64,000 bases of DNA from FEB-7 sp963698265. GTDB lineage: Bacteria > Pseudomonadota > Gammaproteobacteria > Burkholderiales > Usitatibacteraceae. Each line of letters begins with the position of its first letter. The stretch's first letter is position 1. A program made the position numbers and the translations under genes. The notes under the pieces were generated by a model. That model did not search any database. It was not told the DNA's origin and saw only the letters and a list, made by a program, of their open reading frames with translations. Location of the stretch: NCBI GenBank assembly GCA_963698265.1, contig CAVOQC010000001.1:62001-126000 (forward strand). The letters are read 5' to 3'. Below are positions 1 through 8,688 of this stretch, piece after piece.

Positions 1-330
1 GCTCTGCTTCTGCATCTCCTCGTTCTGCACCTTGGGGTCCGGGCCCGCCTTCAGCGGCAGGCGGATCAGCACGTCCTGCGACGAGCCGAACTTGAGCACG
101 TTGATGTCCTTGAAACCCGCAGCACCCAGCGCATCCCGGATCTTCTCGGGTTGCGCGGGCTTGTCGTGCGTGACCTCCATCACCGTCCCGCCGGTGAACT
201 CGATGGAGAAATGCAGCCCCAGCGTGGCGAGAAACCCCACCGACACCAGGAACGTGACGAGCGAGATCACGTTGAACACCAGCGCGTGGCGCATGAAGGG
301 GATCGTGCGCCGGATCTTGAAGAATTCCAT
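1..330 (-). CDS. secF: Protein translocase subunit SecF (partial, N-terminal part)
   Basis: SecF works with SecD and YajC in the inner membrane, using the proton motive force to complete export of proteins through SecYEG. Only the first 110 codons are in the window; the gene runs off the left edge. The protein starts with a short basic stretch (MEFFKIRR), then a hydrophobic segment at about residues 18-37 and the family signature FTGGT at residues 45-49. The start is an ATG preceded by AAAAGGA. It follows secD by 36 bases on the same strand, the usual secD-secF order. Identification is secure; only the missing C-terminal part is unseen. Confidence 0.95.
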   Translation of the reverse strand, partial: MEFFKIRRTIPFMRHALVFNVISLVTFLVSVGFLATLGLHFSIEFTGGTVMEVTHDKPAQPEKIRDALGAAGFKDINVLKFGSSQDVLIRLPLKAGPDPKVQNEEMQKQS

Positions 331-366
331 CTGCGGGTCCTTTTCGGGGCGTCTCGGTGCCGGGCC

Positions 367-2232
367 CTAGGCCGCGGCCTTCTTGTGCCACTCGGTATTG
401 CCGATGGACACCTTCGCGACTTTCCTGCGGCCGCCGTAGACCAGGTTCACGATGCCGCGCGAGACCATCACCGCGCTGAAGATCGAGGTGAGGATGCCCA
501 GGCAGTGCACGACCGCGAAGCCGCGCACGGGGCCGGAGCCGAAGGCGAGGAGCGCGAGGCCCGCGATGAGCGTCGTGATGTTGGAGTCGAAAATGGTGTC
601 GAAGGCGCGCTCGTAGCCGGCCTGGATCGCCATCTGCGGGCTCATGCCCGCCCGCAACTCCTCGCGGACCCGCTCGTTGATGAGCACGTTCGCGTCGATC
701 GCCATGCCGATCGCGAGCGCGATGGCCGCGATGCCGGGCAGGGTGAGTGTCGCCTGGAGCATCGAGAGCAGCGCTATCAGGAAGAGCAGGTTCGCCGCCA
801 GCGCCACCACCGAGATCACGCCGAAGAGGGCGTAGTAGGCGATCATGAAGAGGCCGATCGCGATGAAGCCGTAGACCACCGAGCGGAAGCCCTTGGTGAT
901 GTTCTCCGCGCCGAGCGAGGGGCCGACCGTGCGCTCCTCGATGATGTCCATGGGGGCGGCGAGCGCGCCGGCGCGCAGCAGGAGCGCAAGGTTGCGGGCC
1001 TCCTGCACGTCGCCGATGCCCGAGATCTGGAAGCGGTTGCCGAACTCCTCCTGGATCACGGGCCAGGTGAGCACGACGACGGAATTGCGCTCCACCAGCA
1101 TCATCCCCATGCGCTTCTTCAGGTTCTCGCGCGTGGTCTGGCGCATGATGCGCCCGCCCGTGTCGTCGAGCTGCATGGACACCACGGGCCGGTTGTCGCG
1201 CTGGTCGAATCCGGGCTGCGCGTCCTTGATGCGATCGCCCGTGATGACGACCGTCTTCTTCACGAGCACCGTGGCGCCCTCGGCATCGAGGTACTTGTCC
1301 GTGCCGAAGGGCGCGGGCTGGTCCTGGTAGGCGGCGAACGCGTTCTGCCCGGGGCCCGAGGCGTGCTCTTCCGAGACCATTCGCACCTCGAGCGTGGCGG
1401 TGCGGCCGAGGATCTCCTTGGCACGGCCCGGATCCTGCACGCCCGCGAGCTGCACCACGATGCGGTCGGCCCCCTGCTGCTGGATGATGGGCTCGGCCAC
1501 GCCCAGTTCGTTCACGCGGTTGCGAAGCGTCTGGATGTTCTGCTGGAGGGCGAGTTCCTGCTCCTTCTTAACCACCTCCGGCCGGATGGTGGCGACGATG
1601 ACCGACTCCTCGCCGCCGTCCTGCTCGCGAAGCGTGAGATCCGGCATTTCCTTCACGATCAACTTCTGCGCCGCGTCGCGCTGGTCGCGCTCGCGAAAGC
1701 GCATCGTCACGCGATCGCCCTCGCGGGCGAGGCCGGAGTAGTAGATCTTCTTGTCGCGAAGCAGGCTTCTCACGTCGCCCAGGTAACGCTCCACCGACTT
1801 GTTCGCGGCCGCGCGCATGTCGACCTGGAGCAGGAAGTGCACGCCGCCCCGGAGATCCAGCCCCAGGTACATGGGCTTCGCCCCGAGCGCCTGCAGCCAC
1901 GCGGGCGTGGACGACTGGAGGTTCAGCGCCACCACGTAGCCCGGCCCGACCTTGGCCTGGATGATCTCGCGCGCCTTGATCTGCGTGTCGGTATCGGCAA
2001 AGTGGAAGGTCGCCTGGCCCTCCGCGACATCGACGCCGGCGAGCGCGATGCCCGCCGCCTTGACGGCGGCCTCGAGTTGCGCGCGCAGGGCGTCGTCCAC
2101 CTTCACGGAGGCGCGCGCCCCGGAGACCTGCACCACGGGCGCCTCGCCAAAGAGGTTCGGCGTCGCGTAGACGATGCTCACCAGCAGCGCGACCGCGATG
2201 ATGGCGTACTTCCAGATCGGGTACTTGTTCAT
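367..2232 (-). CDS. secD: Protein translocase subunit SecD
   Basis: 621-residue SecD, the larger partner of SecF. It has an N-terminal membrane anchor (about residues 7-26), then the large periplasmic region beginning with the signature LGLDLRGGVHFLLQVD near residues 123-138. A block of five hydrophobic segments follows in the last 200 residues, including the SecD motif IDANVLINERVREE. Length and domain order are normal for proteobacterial SecD. It lies 13 bases downstream of yajC and is followed by secF, so the three are almost certainly one transcript. No disruption is visible. Confidence 0.97.
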   Translation of the reverse strand: MNKYPIWKYAIIAVALLVSIVYATPNLFGEAPVVQVSGARASVKVDDALRAQLEAAVKAAGIALAGVDVAEGQATFHFADTDTQIKAREIIQAKVGPGYVVALNLQSSTPAWLQALGAKPMYLGLDLRGGVHFLLQVDMRAAANKSVERYLGDVRSLLRDKKIYYSGLAREGDRVTMRFRERDQRDAAQKLIVKEMPDLTLREQDGGEESVIVATIRPEVVKKEQELALQQNIQTLRNRVNELGVAEPIIQQQGADRIVVQLAGVQDPGRAKEILGRTATLEVRMVSEEHASGPGQNAFAAYQDQPAPFGTDKYLDAEGATVLVKKTVVITGDRIKDAQPGFDQRDNRPVVSMQLDDTGGRIMRQTTRENLKKRMGMMLVERNSVVVLTWPVIQEEFGNRFQISGIGDVQEARNLALLLRAGALAAPMDIIEERTVGPSLGAENITKGFRSVVYGFIAIGLFMIAYYALFGVISVVALAANLLFLIALLSMLQATLTLPGIAAIALAIGMAIDANVLINERVREELRAGMSPQMAIQAGYERAFDTIFDSNITTLIAGLALLAFGSGPVRGFAVVHCLGILTSIFSAVMVSRGIVNLVYGGRRKVAKVSIGNTEWHKKAAA

Positions 2233-2245
2233 GCGAGGCGCTCCG

Positions 2246-2569
2246 CTACAGCGTCTCCTTGAGGGTTCCCTTGGGAAGCAGCTGGTTCACCGCCTGCTTC
2301 TGGACCTGGATCACGACGTTGTCGGCCACTTCGAGGCTCACGTAGTTGTCGTTGAATTTCGTGATGCGGCCGACGATGCCGACGGCGACCACCTCGTCGC
2401 CCTTCTGCAGCCCTTCGAGCATCGTCTTGTGCTCCTTCGCCTTCTTCATCTGCGGCCGGATCATGAGGAAGTACAGGATCACGAACATCAGGATGATGGG
2501 CAGCAGGCTCATCAATGTGTCGCCCTGCGCGGGCGAGCCGGCGGCCTGGGCGTATGCGGTTCCGATCAT
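2246..2569 (-). CDS. yajC: Preprotein translocase accessory subunit YajC
   Basis: 107-residue YajC, a small single-pass inner-membrane protein that copurifies with SecDF. The hydrophobic helix (LLPIILMFVILYFLMIRP) is followed by the family's conserved basic turn MKKAKEHK and a small beta domain (GDEVVAVGIVGRITK). The open frame extends further upstream, but I chose the ATG giving MIGTAYAQAAG. It matches the usual YajC N-terminus and has GGAG eight bases upstream. It heads the yajC-secD-secF unit, which has its own promoter-like sequence upstream. Confidence 0.95.
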   Translation of the reverse strand: MIGTAYAQAAGSPAQGDTLMSLLPIILMFVILYFLMIRPQMKKAKEHKTMLEGLQKGDEVVAVGIVGRITKFNDNYVSLEVADNVVIQVQKQAVNQLLPKGTLKETL

Positions 2570-2632
2570 TGGGGGGTCTCCGGGCGGAATGTCTTGATGC
2601 GGCAAGGGTTTAGCCTGCCGGAAAAACACGTG

Positions 2633-2641
2633 ATTCTAGCA
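2633..2641 (-). promoter_or_regulatory. Extended -10 promoter for yajC-secD-secF
   Basis: On the minus strand the sequence reads TGC TAGAAT, an extended -10 element with five of six bases of TATAAT. It lies about 65 bases upstream of the yajC ATG. No good -35 hexamer sits 16-18 bases further up, which is normal for extended -10 promoters. It would place a start point near 2625. This suggests yajC-secD-secF can be expressed separately from tgt. Inferred from sequence only. Confidence 0.45.
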
Positions 2642-2656
2642 CGCGCGAGGGCAGGA

Positions 2657-2678
2657 TTCGACCCGACATGGGGTCGAA
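2657..2678. repeat. 8-bp inverted repeat between tgt and yajC
   Basis: TTCGACCC and GGGTCGAA form a perfect 8-bp stem with a 6-base loop, between the tgt stop codon and the yajC promoter. There is no T-run on the minus strand after it, so it is a weak terminator at best. It may be an mRNA processing hairpin or an operator upstream of the yajC promoter. Confidence 0.4.
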
Positions 2679-2699
2679 AACCGGGAGCGCAAGGCCCGC

Positions 2700-3812
2700 T
2701 CAGGGGTCCGGGGGCAGGTTCGCGCGGTCGCGGTGAAAGCGGTCGCGGAACGCGGCGAAGGCGCCCGAGGCGATCGCATCGCGCATCTCGCCCATCAGCG
2801 CCTGGTAGTAGAAGAGGTTGTGGATCGTGTTCAGCCGCGCCCCCAGGATCTCGTTGGCACGGTGCAGGTGGTGCAGGTACGCCCGCGTGAACCGGCGGCA
2901 GGCGTGGCAGCCGCAGGTCTCGTCGAGCGGGCGCGTGTCGGCGCGGTGGCGGGCGTTCTTGATCTTCACGTCGCCGAAACGCGTGAAGAGCCAGCCGTTC
3001 CTCGCGTTGCGCGTGGGCATCACGCAATCGAACATGTCGATGCCGGACGCGACGGCCTGCACGAGATCCTCGGGGGTGCCCACGCCCATGAGGTAGCGCG
3101 GACTGCCCGCGGGGAGCCTCGGCGCGGTGTGGGCGAGGACGCGCGCCATGTCCCGCTTCGGCTCGCCCACGGAGAGCCCCCCGATCGCGTAGCCGTCGAA
3201 GCCGATCTCCTCGAGGCCCGCGAGCGACTCGTCGCGCAGGTCTTCGTGCATTCCGCCCTGGACGATGCCGAAGAGGGCGTTCGGATTGCCTTCGTGCGCC
3301 TGCCTCGAGCGGGCGGCCCAGCGCAGCGACAACCGCATCGAGGCGGCCGCCTCGTCGCGCGTGGCGGGGTATCCCGTGCACTCGTCGAAAATCATCACGA
3401 TGTCGGCGTCGAGCACGCGCTGGATGCGCATCGACTCCTCCGGCGTGAGGAAGAGCTTGTCGCCGTTGACCGGCGACTGGAAGGCCACACCCTCCTCGCT
3501 CACCTTGCGAAGCGCCCCGAGGCTGTAGACCTGGAAGCCGCCGGAATCGGTGAGGATGGGCTTCTCCCAGCCCATGAACCGGTGCAGCCCGCCGTGCGCC
3601 GCGACCACCTCGAGCCCCGGCCGCAGCCACAGGTGGAAGGTATTGCCGAGCACGATGTCCGCGCCGACCTCGACGAGTTCCGCCGGGGTCATCGCCTTCA
3701 CGGTGCCGTAGGTGCCCACCGGCATGAAGGCGGGCGTGCGCACTTCGCCATGCGCCAGCGTGAGCGTGCCGCGGCGTGCGGCGCCGTCGGTGGCGTGGAC
3801 CGCGAACTTCAC
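2700..3812 (-). CDS. tgt: tRNA-guanine transglycosylase (queuine tRNA-ribosyltransferase)
   Basis: Tgt exchanges guanine 34 of Asp, Asn, His and Tyr tRNAs for the queuosine precursor preQ1. The family motifs are all present: FMPVGTYGTVK, GNTFHLWLRPG, the nucleophile-side motif LTDSGGFQ, GGLSVGEPK, the catalytic Asp in DCVMPTRNARNG, and the zinc site CGCHACRRF followed by NTIHN. I chose the GTG start giving (M)KFAVHATDG because it matches the standard N-terminus. It also overlaps the stop codon of the upstream glutathione transferase as GTGA, indicating translational coupling; an ATG further upstream would overlap that gene by over 60 bases. queA, the usual upstream partner, is not in the window, but queG (21.0 kb) of the same pathway is. 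Confidence 0.96.
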   Translation of the reverse strand: MKFAVHATDGAARRGTLTLAHGEVRTPAFMPVGTYGTVKAMTPAELVEVGADIVLGNTFHLWLRPGLEVVAAHGGLHRFMGWEKPILTDSGGFQVYSLGALRKVSEEGVAFQSPVNGDKLFLTPEESMRIQRVLDADIVMIFDECTGYPATRDEAAASMRLSLRWAARSRQAHEGNPNALFGIVQGGMHEDLRDESLAGLEEIGFDGYAIGGLSVGEPKRDMARVLAHTAPRLPAGSPRYLMGVGTPEDLVQAVASGIDMFDCVMPTRNARNGWLFTRFGDVKIKNARHRADTRPLDETCGCHACRRFTRAYLHHLHRANEILGARLNTIHNLFYYQALMGEMRDAIASGAFAAFRDRFHRDRANLPPDP

Positions 3813-4465
3813 GTGCGCCAGTGCGGCGGGAAGGTCTTGTCGAAGTACGGCAACGCCTCGATGCGCGCGGCCCACCCGGCGATCGGCGCCGGCAGGATGC
3901 CCTCGAGCCCGGACGCAGGCTTCTTCGCGCCGATGCGCTTCACGTAGGCGACCTCCGGGTAGAGGACGAAGTCCGCCGCCGAGGGCGCTTCGCCCGCGAG
4001 GAACGCCCCGCGCAGCTCGCGGCCGAAGAGATCGAGCTCCTCGGCAAGCTTCGCGCGCGCGTTCTCGAGGCGGGCCTCGTCGGGCGCCTCGCCCTCGGGC
4101 TTGCGATAGAGCTCCTCGTAGATGGGCGAGAGGCCCTTCTCGTCCAGGTCCGCCTCGTCCTCGCGGATGAGGCGCCGGATGCGTGCGCGATCCTGCGCCG
4201 TGCCGGGATAGAGCCTCGCCTTCGGGCCGCCGAAGCGCTCGTCCAGGTACTCGAGGATGGCGAGCGATTCCCAGAGGACGAAATCGCCGTCCACGATCGT
4301 CGGCACGCGGTGCCGGGGGTTGAGCGCAACGAAGCCGGGCTTCAGGTGGTCCTTCTCGGAGAACGACAGCACCTTCAGTTCGTAGGGGACGCCGAGGTGC
4401 TCGAGCGCGAGCCAGACGCGCCAGGAATAGGGCGAGCCGTGGCCGTGGTAGAAGTCGAGGGGCAT
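3809..4465 (-). CDS. Glutathione S-transferase family protein
   Basis: 218-residue protein with a thioredoxin-like N-terminal domain and a helical C-terminal domain. Features seen: a likely catalytic Ser in the SPYSWRVWLALEHLG segment (residues 11-25), the cis-proline motif RHRVPTIVDGD, and the glutathione gamma-glutamyl-binding WESLAILEYLDERFG. The substrate is unknown. Sequence similarity within the class is too loose to choose between detoxification, dehalogenation or isomerase roles. It sits between the hppA terminator and tgt, and its TGA overlaps the tgt GTG, so the two are co-translated although no functional link is obvious. Confidence 0.85.
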   Translation of the reverse strand: MPLDFYHGHGSPYSWRVWLALEHLGVPYELKVLSFSEKDHLKPGFVALNPRHRVPTIVDGDFVLWESLAILEYLDERFGGPKARLYPGTAQDRARIRRLIREDEADLDEKGLSPIYEELYRKPEGEAPDEARLENARAKLAEELDLFGRELRGAFLAGEAPSAADFVLYPEVAYVKRIGAKKPASGLEGILPAPIAGWAARIEALPYFDKTFPPHWRT

Positions 4466-4492
4466 GGGAACTCTCCGCAGGCGAGCGCCAAG

Positions 4493-4522
4493 AAAAAGGC
4501 CGGCGGGAATCCCCCGCCGGCC
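4493..4522 (-). terminator. Rho-independent terminator after hppA
   Basis: A perfect 10-bp stem (GGCCGGCGGG paired with CCCGCCGGCC) with a 5-base loop. On the minus strand it is followed directly by five T residues and then CTT. It begins about 20 bases after the hppA stop codon. This is the clearest intrinsic terminator in the window and separates the pyrophosphate block from GST-tgt. Confidence 0.9.
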
Positions 4523-4542
4523 CGTAGTCTACGTCGAACCGC

Positions 4543-6615
4543 CTAGAGCAGCGGGACGATGAGCAGCGCCACGATGTTGATGATCTTGATGAGCGGGTTG
4601 ACCGCGGGCCCGGCGGTGTCCTTGTAGGGGTCGCCGACGGTGTCGCCCGTGACCGCCGCCTTGTGGGCCTCCGAGCCCTTGCCGCCGTGGTTGCCGTCCT
4701 CGATGTATTTCTTGGCGTTGTCCCAGGCGCCGCCCCCGGTGCACATCGAGATGGCCACGAAGAGGCCGGTCACGATGGTGCCCATGAGCATGCCGCCGAG
4801 CGCCTGCACGCCGGCGTCCTTGCCCATGAGGAAGCCCACGACGAGGGCGACCGCGACCGGTGAGAGCACCGGCAGCAGCGACGGGATCATCATCTCCTTG
4901 ATCGCGCCCTTGGTGAGCATGTCGACCGCGCGCGAGTAGTCGGGCTTGGCGGTGCCTTCCATGATTCCCTTGATCTCGCGGAACTGGCGGCGCACTTCCT
5001 CCACCACGGAGCCCGCGCACCGCCCCACCGCCTCCATCGCCATGGCGCCGAAGAGGTAGGGGATCAGTCCGCCGATGAAGAGGCCGATGATGACCGCGGG
5101 ATTGGAGAGGTCGAAGGTGATGTGACGGCCGGCTTCCTCGAGCTTGTGGGTGTAGTCGGCGAAGAGCACGAGGGCGGCAAGGCCCGCGGAGCCGATGGCG
5201 TAGCCCTTGGTCACGGCCTTGGTGGTGTTGCCCACGGCGTCGAGGGGGTCGGTCACGTTGCGCACTTCCTTGGGCAGCTCGGCCATCTCCGCGATGCCGC
5301 CCGCGTTGTCCGTGATCGGCCCGTAGGCGTCGAGCGCGACGATGATGCCGGCCATGGAGAGCATGGAGGTGGCCGCGATCGCGATGCCGTACAGGCCCGA
5401 GAGCGCGTAGGCCGCCCAAATCGCGAGGCACACCGAGAGCACGGGCCAGGCGGTCGAGCGCATGGATACGCCGATGCCGGCGATGATGTTGGTGGCGTGG
5501 CCCTTGGTGGAGGCCTCGGCGACGTGCCGGACGGGCGCGAAGTCGGTGCCGGTGTAGTACTCCGTGATGATCACCATGAGCGCGGTGAGGACGAGGCCCA
5601 CGACGGAGGCGCCCCAGAGGTTGATCACCGACAGGTTCGGGTAGGCGGCCACGACGTCCTTCATCATCCAGCCGGTGACGAAGTAGAACGCCACGAGCGA
5701 TATCGCGCCTGCGACGACGAGCCCGCGGTAGAGCGCGCTCATGATCTTGCCGCCCTCGGTCGTCTTCACGAAGTAGACGCCGATGATGGAGGCGATGATC
5801 GACACCCCGCCCAGCACCAGCGGGTAGGTGACCACGTTGCCGACGAAACCCGGGCTGGGCATGAGGAGCGCGCCCAGCACCATGGTGGCGATGATCGTCA
5901 CCGCGTAGGTCTCGAAGAGGTCCGCCGCCATGCCGGCGCAGTCGCCGACGTTGTCGCCCACGTTGTCGGCGATCACCGCGGGGTTGCGCGGGTCGTCCTC
6001 GGGGATGCCGGCTTCGACCTTGCCCACGAGATCGGCGCCCACGTCCGCGCCCTTGGTGAAGATGCCGCCGCCCAGCCTCGCGAAGATGGAGATCAGGGAG
6101 GAGCCGAAAGCGAGGCCGATGAGCGGCTTCACCACGTCGCTCATCTTCGTCTCCGCTCCCGAGGAGCCCTGCAGCAGCATGAAGAAGGCGGTGACGGAAA
6201 GCAGCCCCAGGCCGACCACCAGCAGGCCCGTGACGGCACCCCCCTTGAAGGCGATGTCGAGCGCCGGCGCGATGCCGCCGCGGGCAGCCTCGGCCGTGCG
6301 CACGTTGGCGCGCACCGACACGTTCATGCCGATGTAGCCCGCCGCACCGGAAGCGATCGCGCCGATCGCGAAGCCCAGGGCCGTCAGCCATCCGAGCACG
6401 AGCCAGATCACCACGAAGAGCACGACGCCCACCATGCCGATGGTCGCGTACTGGCGGTTCAGGTAGGCCTTTGCACCGGACTGGATGGCCGCGGCGATCT
6501 CGCGCATGCGGTCGTTGCCGTCCGGCTGCGAGAGGATCCACCGGGCCGTCCAGGCGCCGTAGAGCAATGCGATGGCGGCGCAGGCCAGCGCCAGGATGAT
6601 TGCCGAGTTCAACAT
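4543..6615 (-). CDS. hppA: Membrane-bound proton-translocating pyrophosphatase, K+-independent type
   Basis: 690-residue integral membrane pyrophosphatase that couples hydrolysis of pyrophosphate to ion pumping across the inner membrane. Roughly sixteen hydrophobic segments are present. The acidic substrate and Mg-binding motifs are intact: GGGIFTKGADVGADLVGK, EDDPRNPAVIADNVGDNVGD, and near the C-terminus TGDTVGDPYKDTAGPA. In the subtype-determining motif GNTTKA (about residue 460) a Lys replaces the Ala of K+-dependent enzymes. By established family rules this marks a K+-independent H+ pump. It starts at an ATG with AAGGAG upstream, 52 bases after pfp. Together with pfp and adk it forms a pyrophosphate-energy module. 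Confidence 0.95.
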   Translation of the reverse strand: MLNSAIILALACAAIALLYGAWTARWILSQPDGNDRMREIAAAIQSGAKAYLNRQYATIGMVGVVLFVVIWLVLGWLTALGFAIGAIASGAAGYIGMNVSVRANVRTAEAARGGIAPALDIAFKGGAVTGLLVVGLGLLSVTAFFMLLQGSSGAETKMSDVVKPLIGLAFGSSLISIFARLGGGIFTKGADVGADLVGKVEAGIPEDDPRNPAVIADNVGDNVGDCAGMAADLFETYAVTIIATMVLGALLMPSPGFVGNVVTYPLVLGGVSIIASIIGVYFVKTTEGGKIMSALYRGLVVAGAISLVAFYFVTGWMMKDVVAAYPNLSVINLWGASVVGLVLTALMVIITEYYTGTDFAPVRHVAEASTKGHATNIIAGIGVSMRSTAWPVLSVCLAIWAAYALSGLYGIAIAATSMLSMAGIIVALDAYGPITDNAGGIAEMAELPKEVRNVTDPLDAVGNTTKAVTKGYAIGSAGLAALVLFADYTHKLEEAGRHITFDLSNPAVIIGLFIGGLIPYLFGAMAMEAVGRCAGSVVEEVRRQFREIKGIMEGTAKPDYSRAVDMLTKGAIKEMMIPSLLPVLSPVAVALVVGFLMGKDAGVQALGGMLMGTIVTGLFVAISMCTGGGAWDNAKKYIEDGNHGGKGSEAHKAAVTGDTVGDPYKDTAGPAVNPLIKIINIVALLIVPLL

Positions 6616-6667
6616 CTGCTTCTCCTTGCTTCGTGAGTGCGGGTTGGTTGCGGGGCGCCGCGCGCGC

Positions 6668-7927
6668 TCATGGCGCGGTGGCGTTCTTCGTCTTCTTGCG
6701 GACCGGCGCGTTCCTGAGCCTCACGTAGCGCGGCAACCCCTTCTCGAAAGGCGGGAAGGCCTCGCCCGCGATCAGGGGCTCGAGGTAGCGCCGGCACTTC
6801 GCGGTGATGTGGAAGCCGTCGGGCGTGATGAAGTCCCGCGGGAGCTTCTTCTCCACGTTGGCCACGTCCTCGAGCTTCGCCACGCCGATCTTCCAGCGGT
6901 AGGGCCGGCTCGAGGCCCGGATGATGGTAGGCATCACGCCTGACATGCCCTTGAGCGCGAGTTCCACCGCAGCCTTGCCGACGGCGTAGGACTGCTCGAG
7001 GTCGGTCTTCGAGGCGATGTGGCGCGCCGAGCGCTGCAGGTAGTCGGCCACGGCCCAGTGGAACTTGTGCCCGAGCTTTTCCTTCACCAGGTTCGCGACC
7101 ATCGGCGCCACGCCCCCGAGCTGCGAATGCCCGAAGGCGTCCTTCAGGCCCGATTCCGACAGGAACTTCCCGTCCTTGTCCTGCAGCCCCTCCGACACGC
7201 CGACGGCGCAGTAGCCGAAACGCTTCACGCAGTCGTCAACCTTGGCGAGAAAGGCAGCCTCGTCGAAGGCGATCTCGGGAAAGAGCAGGATGTGCGGCGC
7301 CTCGTCCGGGCGCGACCGGGCGAGCCCGACCGCGGCCGTGATCCAGCCCGCGTGGCGCCCCATGACCTCGAACACGAACACCTTCGTGGAGGTCTTGGCC
7401 ATCGAGGCCACGTCGATGCCCGCCTCGCGCATGCTGGTCGCCACGTACTTGGCGACCGAGCCGAAGCCGGGGCAGTTGTCCGTGACCGGAAGGTCGTTGT
7501 CGATCGTCTTGGGCACGTGCACGGCGACCAGCGGGTAGCCCAGCTCGACCGCCATGCGCGAGACCTTGAGGCAGGTGTCGGCCGAGTCGTTGCCGCCGTT
7601 GTAGAAGAAATAGCCGATGTCGTGGGCGCGGAAGACCTCGATCAGCCGCTCGTACTCGTGGCCGCCCTTCTCAGGGCCTTTCAGCTTGTAGCGGCAGGAG
7701 CCGAAGGCGCCGCCGGGCGTGTGCATGAGCGCGCGGATCGCGGCCGCCGGCTCCTTGCTGGTGTCGATGAGGTCCTCGGTGAGCGCGCCGATGATGCCGT
7801 TCCTGCCCGCGTAGACCTTGCCGATCTTCGTGCGGTGCTTGCGGGCGGTCTCGATGACGCCGGCGGCACTCGCGTTGATCACTGCGGTCACGCCGCCGGA
7901 CTGCGCGTAGAAGGCGTTGCGGGGCAT
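6668..7927 (-). CDS. pfp: Pyrophosphate-dependent 6-phosphofructokinase
   Basis: 419-residue phosphofructokinase that phosphorylates fructose 6-phosphate reversibly with pyrophosphate instead of ATP. Donor specificity is visible. The GGDGS motif of ATP enzymes is replaced by GGNDS (residues 111-115, Asp at 114), and PGTIDND by PKTIDND (Lys at 140); Asp and Lys at these positions block ATP binding. The substrate motif MGRHAGW is also present. The ATG chosen gives MPRNAFYAQSGG, 5 bases after the adk stop codon; the open frame continues into adk but only as antisense-like sequence. Neighbouring hppA uses the same phosphoanhydride, which supports the assignment. Confidence 0.93.
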   Translation of the reverse strand: MPRNAFYAQSGGVTAVINASAAGVIETARKHRTKIGKVYAGRNGIIGALTEDLIDTSKEPAAAIRALMHTPGGAFGSCRYKLKGPEKGGHEYERLIEVFRAHDIGYFFYNGGNDSADTCLKVSRMAVELGYPLVAVHVPKTIDNDLPVTDNCPGFGSVAKYVATSMREAGIDVASMAKTSTKVFVFEVMGRHAGWITAAVGLARSRPDEAPHILLFPEIAFDEAAFLAKVDDCVKRFGYCAVGVSEGLQDKDGKFLSESGLKDAFGHSQLGGVAPMVANLVKEKLGHKFHWAVADYLQRSARHIASKTDLEQSYAVGKAAVELALKGMSGVMPTIIRASSRPYRWKIGVAKLEDVANVEKKLPRDFITPDGFHITAKCRRYLEPLIAGEAFPPFEKGLPRYVRLRNAPVRKKTKNATAP

Positions 7928-7932
7928 GGCGG

Positions 7933-8586
7933 CTATTCCAGCGCGGCCAGGAGCCGGTCGCGGACTTCCTCGACCGACCCGTCGCCGGGTATGCGGTGGC
8001 AGTGCGGCGCGCGCGCGTCGCCCGTGGCCTCCCACCGGCTGTAGTACTCGACGAGCGGCACGGTCTGCCGGTGATAGATGCCGAGTCGCTTTCTCACGGT
8101 TTCCTCCAGGTCGTCGTCGCGCTGGATGAGGGGCTCGCCGGTGAGGTCGTCCTTGCCCTCCACCTTGGGCGGGTTGTGCTTCACGTGGTAGGTGCGCCCC
8201 GAGGCGGGATGCACGCGCCGCCCGGACATGCGGGCGATGATGGCCGCGTCTTCCACCGCGATCTCCACCACGTGGTCGAAGTCGATGCCGGAGTCGCGCA
8301 TCGCCACGGCCTGCGGAATCGTGCGCGGAAAGCCGTCGAAGAGGAAGCCGCTGGCGCAATCGGGCGCCAGGATGCGCTTCTTCACGAGCGCCACGATGGT
8401 GTCGTCGGAAACCAGCTCGCCCCGGTCCATGACGACCTTGGCCGCGAGGCCCGCGGGGTTCCCTTCCTTGACGGCCGCGCGCAGCATGTCGCCCGTGGAA
8501 ACCTGCGGAATCCCGAACTTCTGCACGATGAAGCCGGCCTGGGTGCCCTTTCCGGCGCCCGGTCCGCCCAGCAGTATCAGGCGCAT
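7933..8586 (-). CDS. adk: Adenylate kinase
   Basis: 217-residue adenylate kinase, interconverting 2 ADP with ATP and AMP in the cytoplasm. Walker A is GGPGAGKGT (residues 8-16), the AMP-binding part STGDMLRA and the FDGFPRT motif follow, and the long LID (from about VHPASGRTYH) lacks the four zinc cysteines found in Gram-positive enzymes. The start ATG has GAGGGAGG upstream. A good sigma-70 promoter lies about 45 bases upstream, so adk probably heads the adk-pfp-hppA unit even if read-through from kdsB also occurs. Confidence 0.97.
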   Translation of the reverse strand: MRLILLGGPGAGKGTQAGFIVQKFGIPQVSTGDMLRAAVKEGNPAGLAAKVVMDRGELVSDDTIVALVKKRILAPDCASGFLFDGFPRTIPQAVAMRDSGIDFDHVVEIAVEDAAIIARMSGRRVHPASGRTYHVKHNPPKVEGKDDLTGEPLIQRDDDLEETVRKRLGIYHRQTVPLVEYYSRWEATGDARAPHCHRIPGDGSVEEVRDRLLAALE

Positions 8587-8631
8587 GGGCCTGCCTCCCT
8601 CAAGGGGGTTTCTTTGCGACAAAAGCGCTCG

Positions 8632-8661
8632 ATTATCGCCGCCCGGGGGGAATCGGGTCAA
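8632..8661 (-). promoter_or_regulatory. Sigma-70 promoter upstream of adk-pfp-hppA
   Basis: Minus-strand -35 TTGACC (8656-8661) and -10 GATAAT (8632-8637), each matching five of six consensus bases, are separated by 18 bases. The predicted start point is near 8625, about 40 bases before the adk ATG. It lies in the 102-base gap between kdsB and adk. This is one of the best promoter matches in the window. Confidence 0.65.
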
Positions 8662-8688
8662 ACCCGGGGAAACCCGGAGGGGGGGTAT

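Noticed and set aside
151..2262. 703-codon open frame on the plus strand opposite secD
   Set aside because: Composition is rich in Arg, His, Glu and Asp as expected for the antisense of a GC-rich gene, with no family motif or ribosome-binding site. secD is certain.
5122..6636. 504-codon plus-strand open frame opposite hppA
   Set aside because: His/Gly/Asp-rich shadow of the pyrophosphatase gene.
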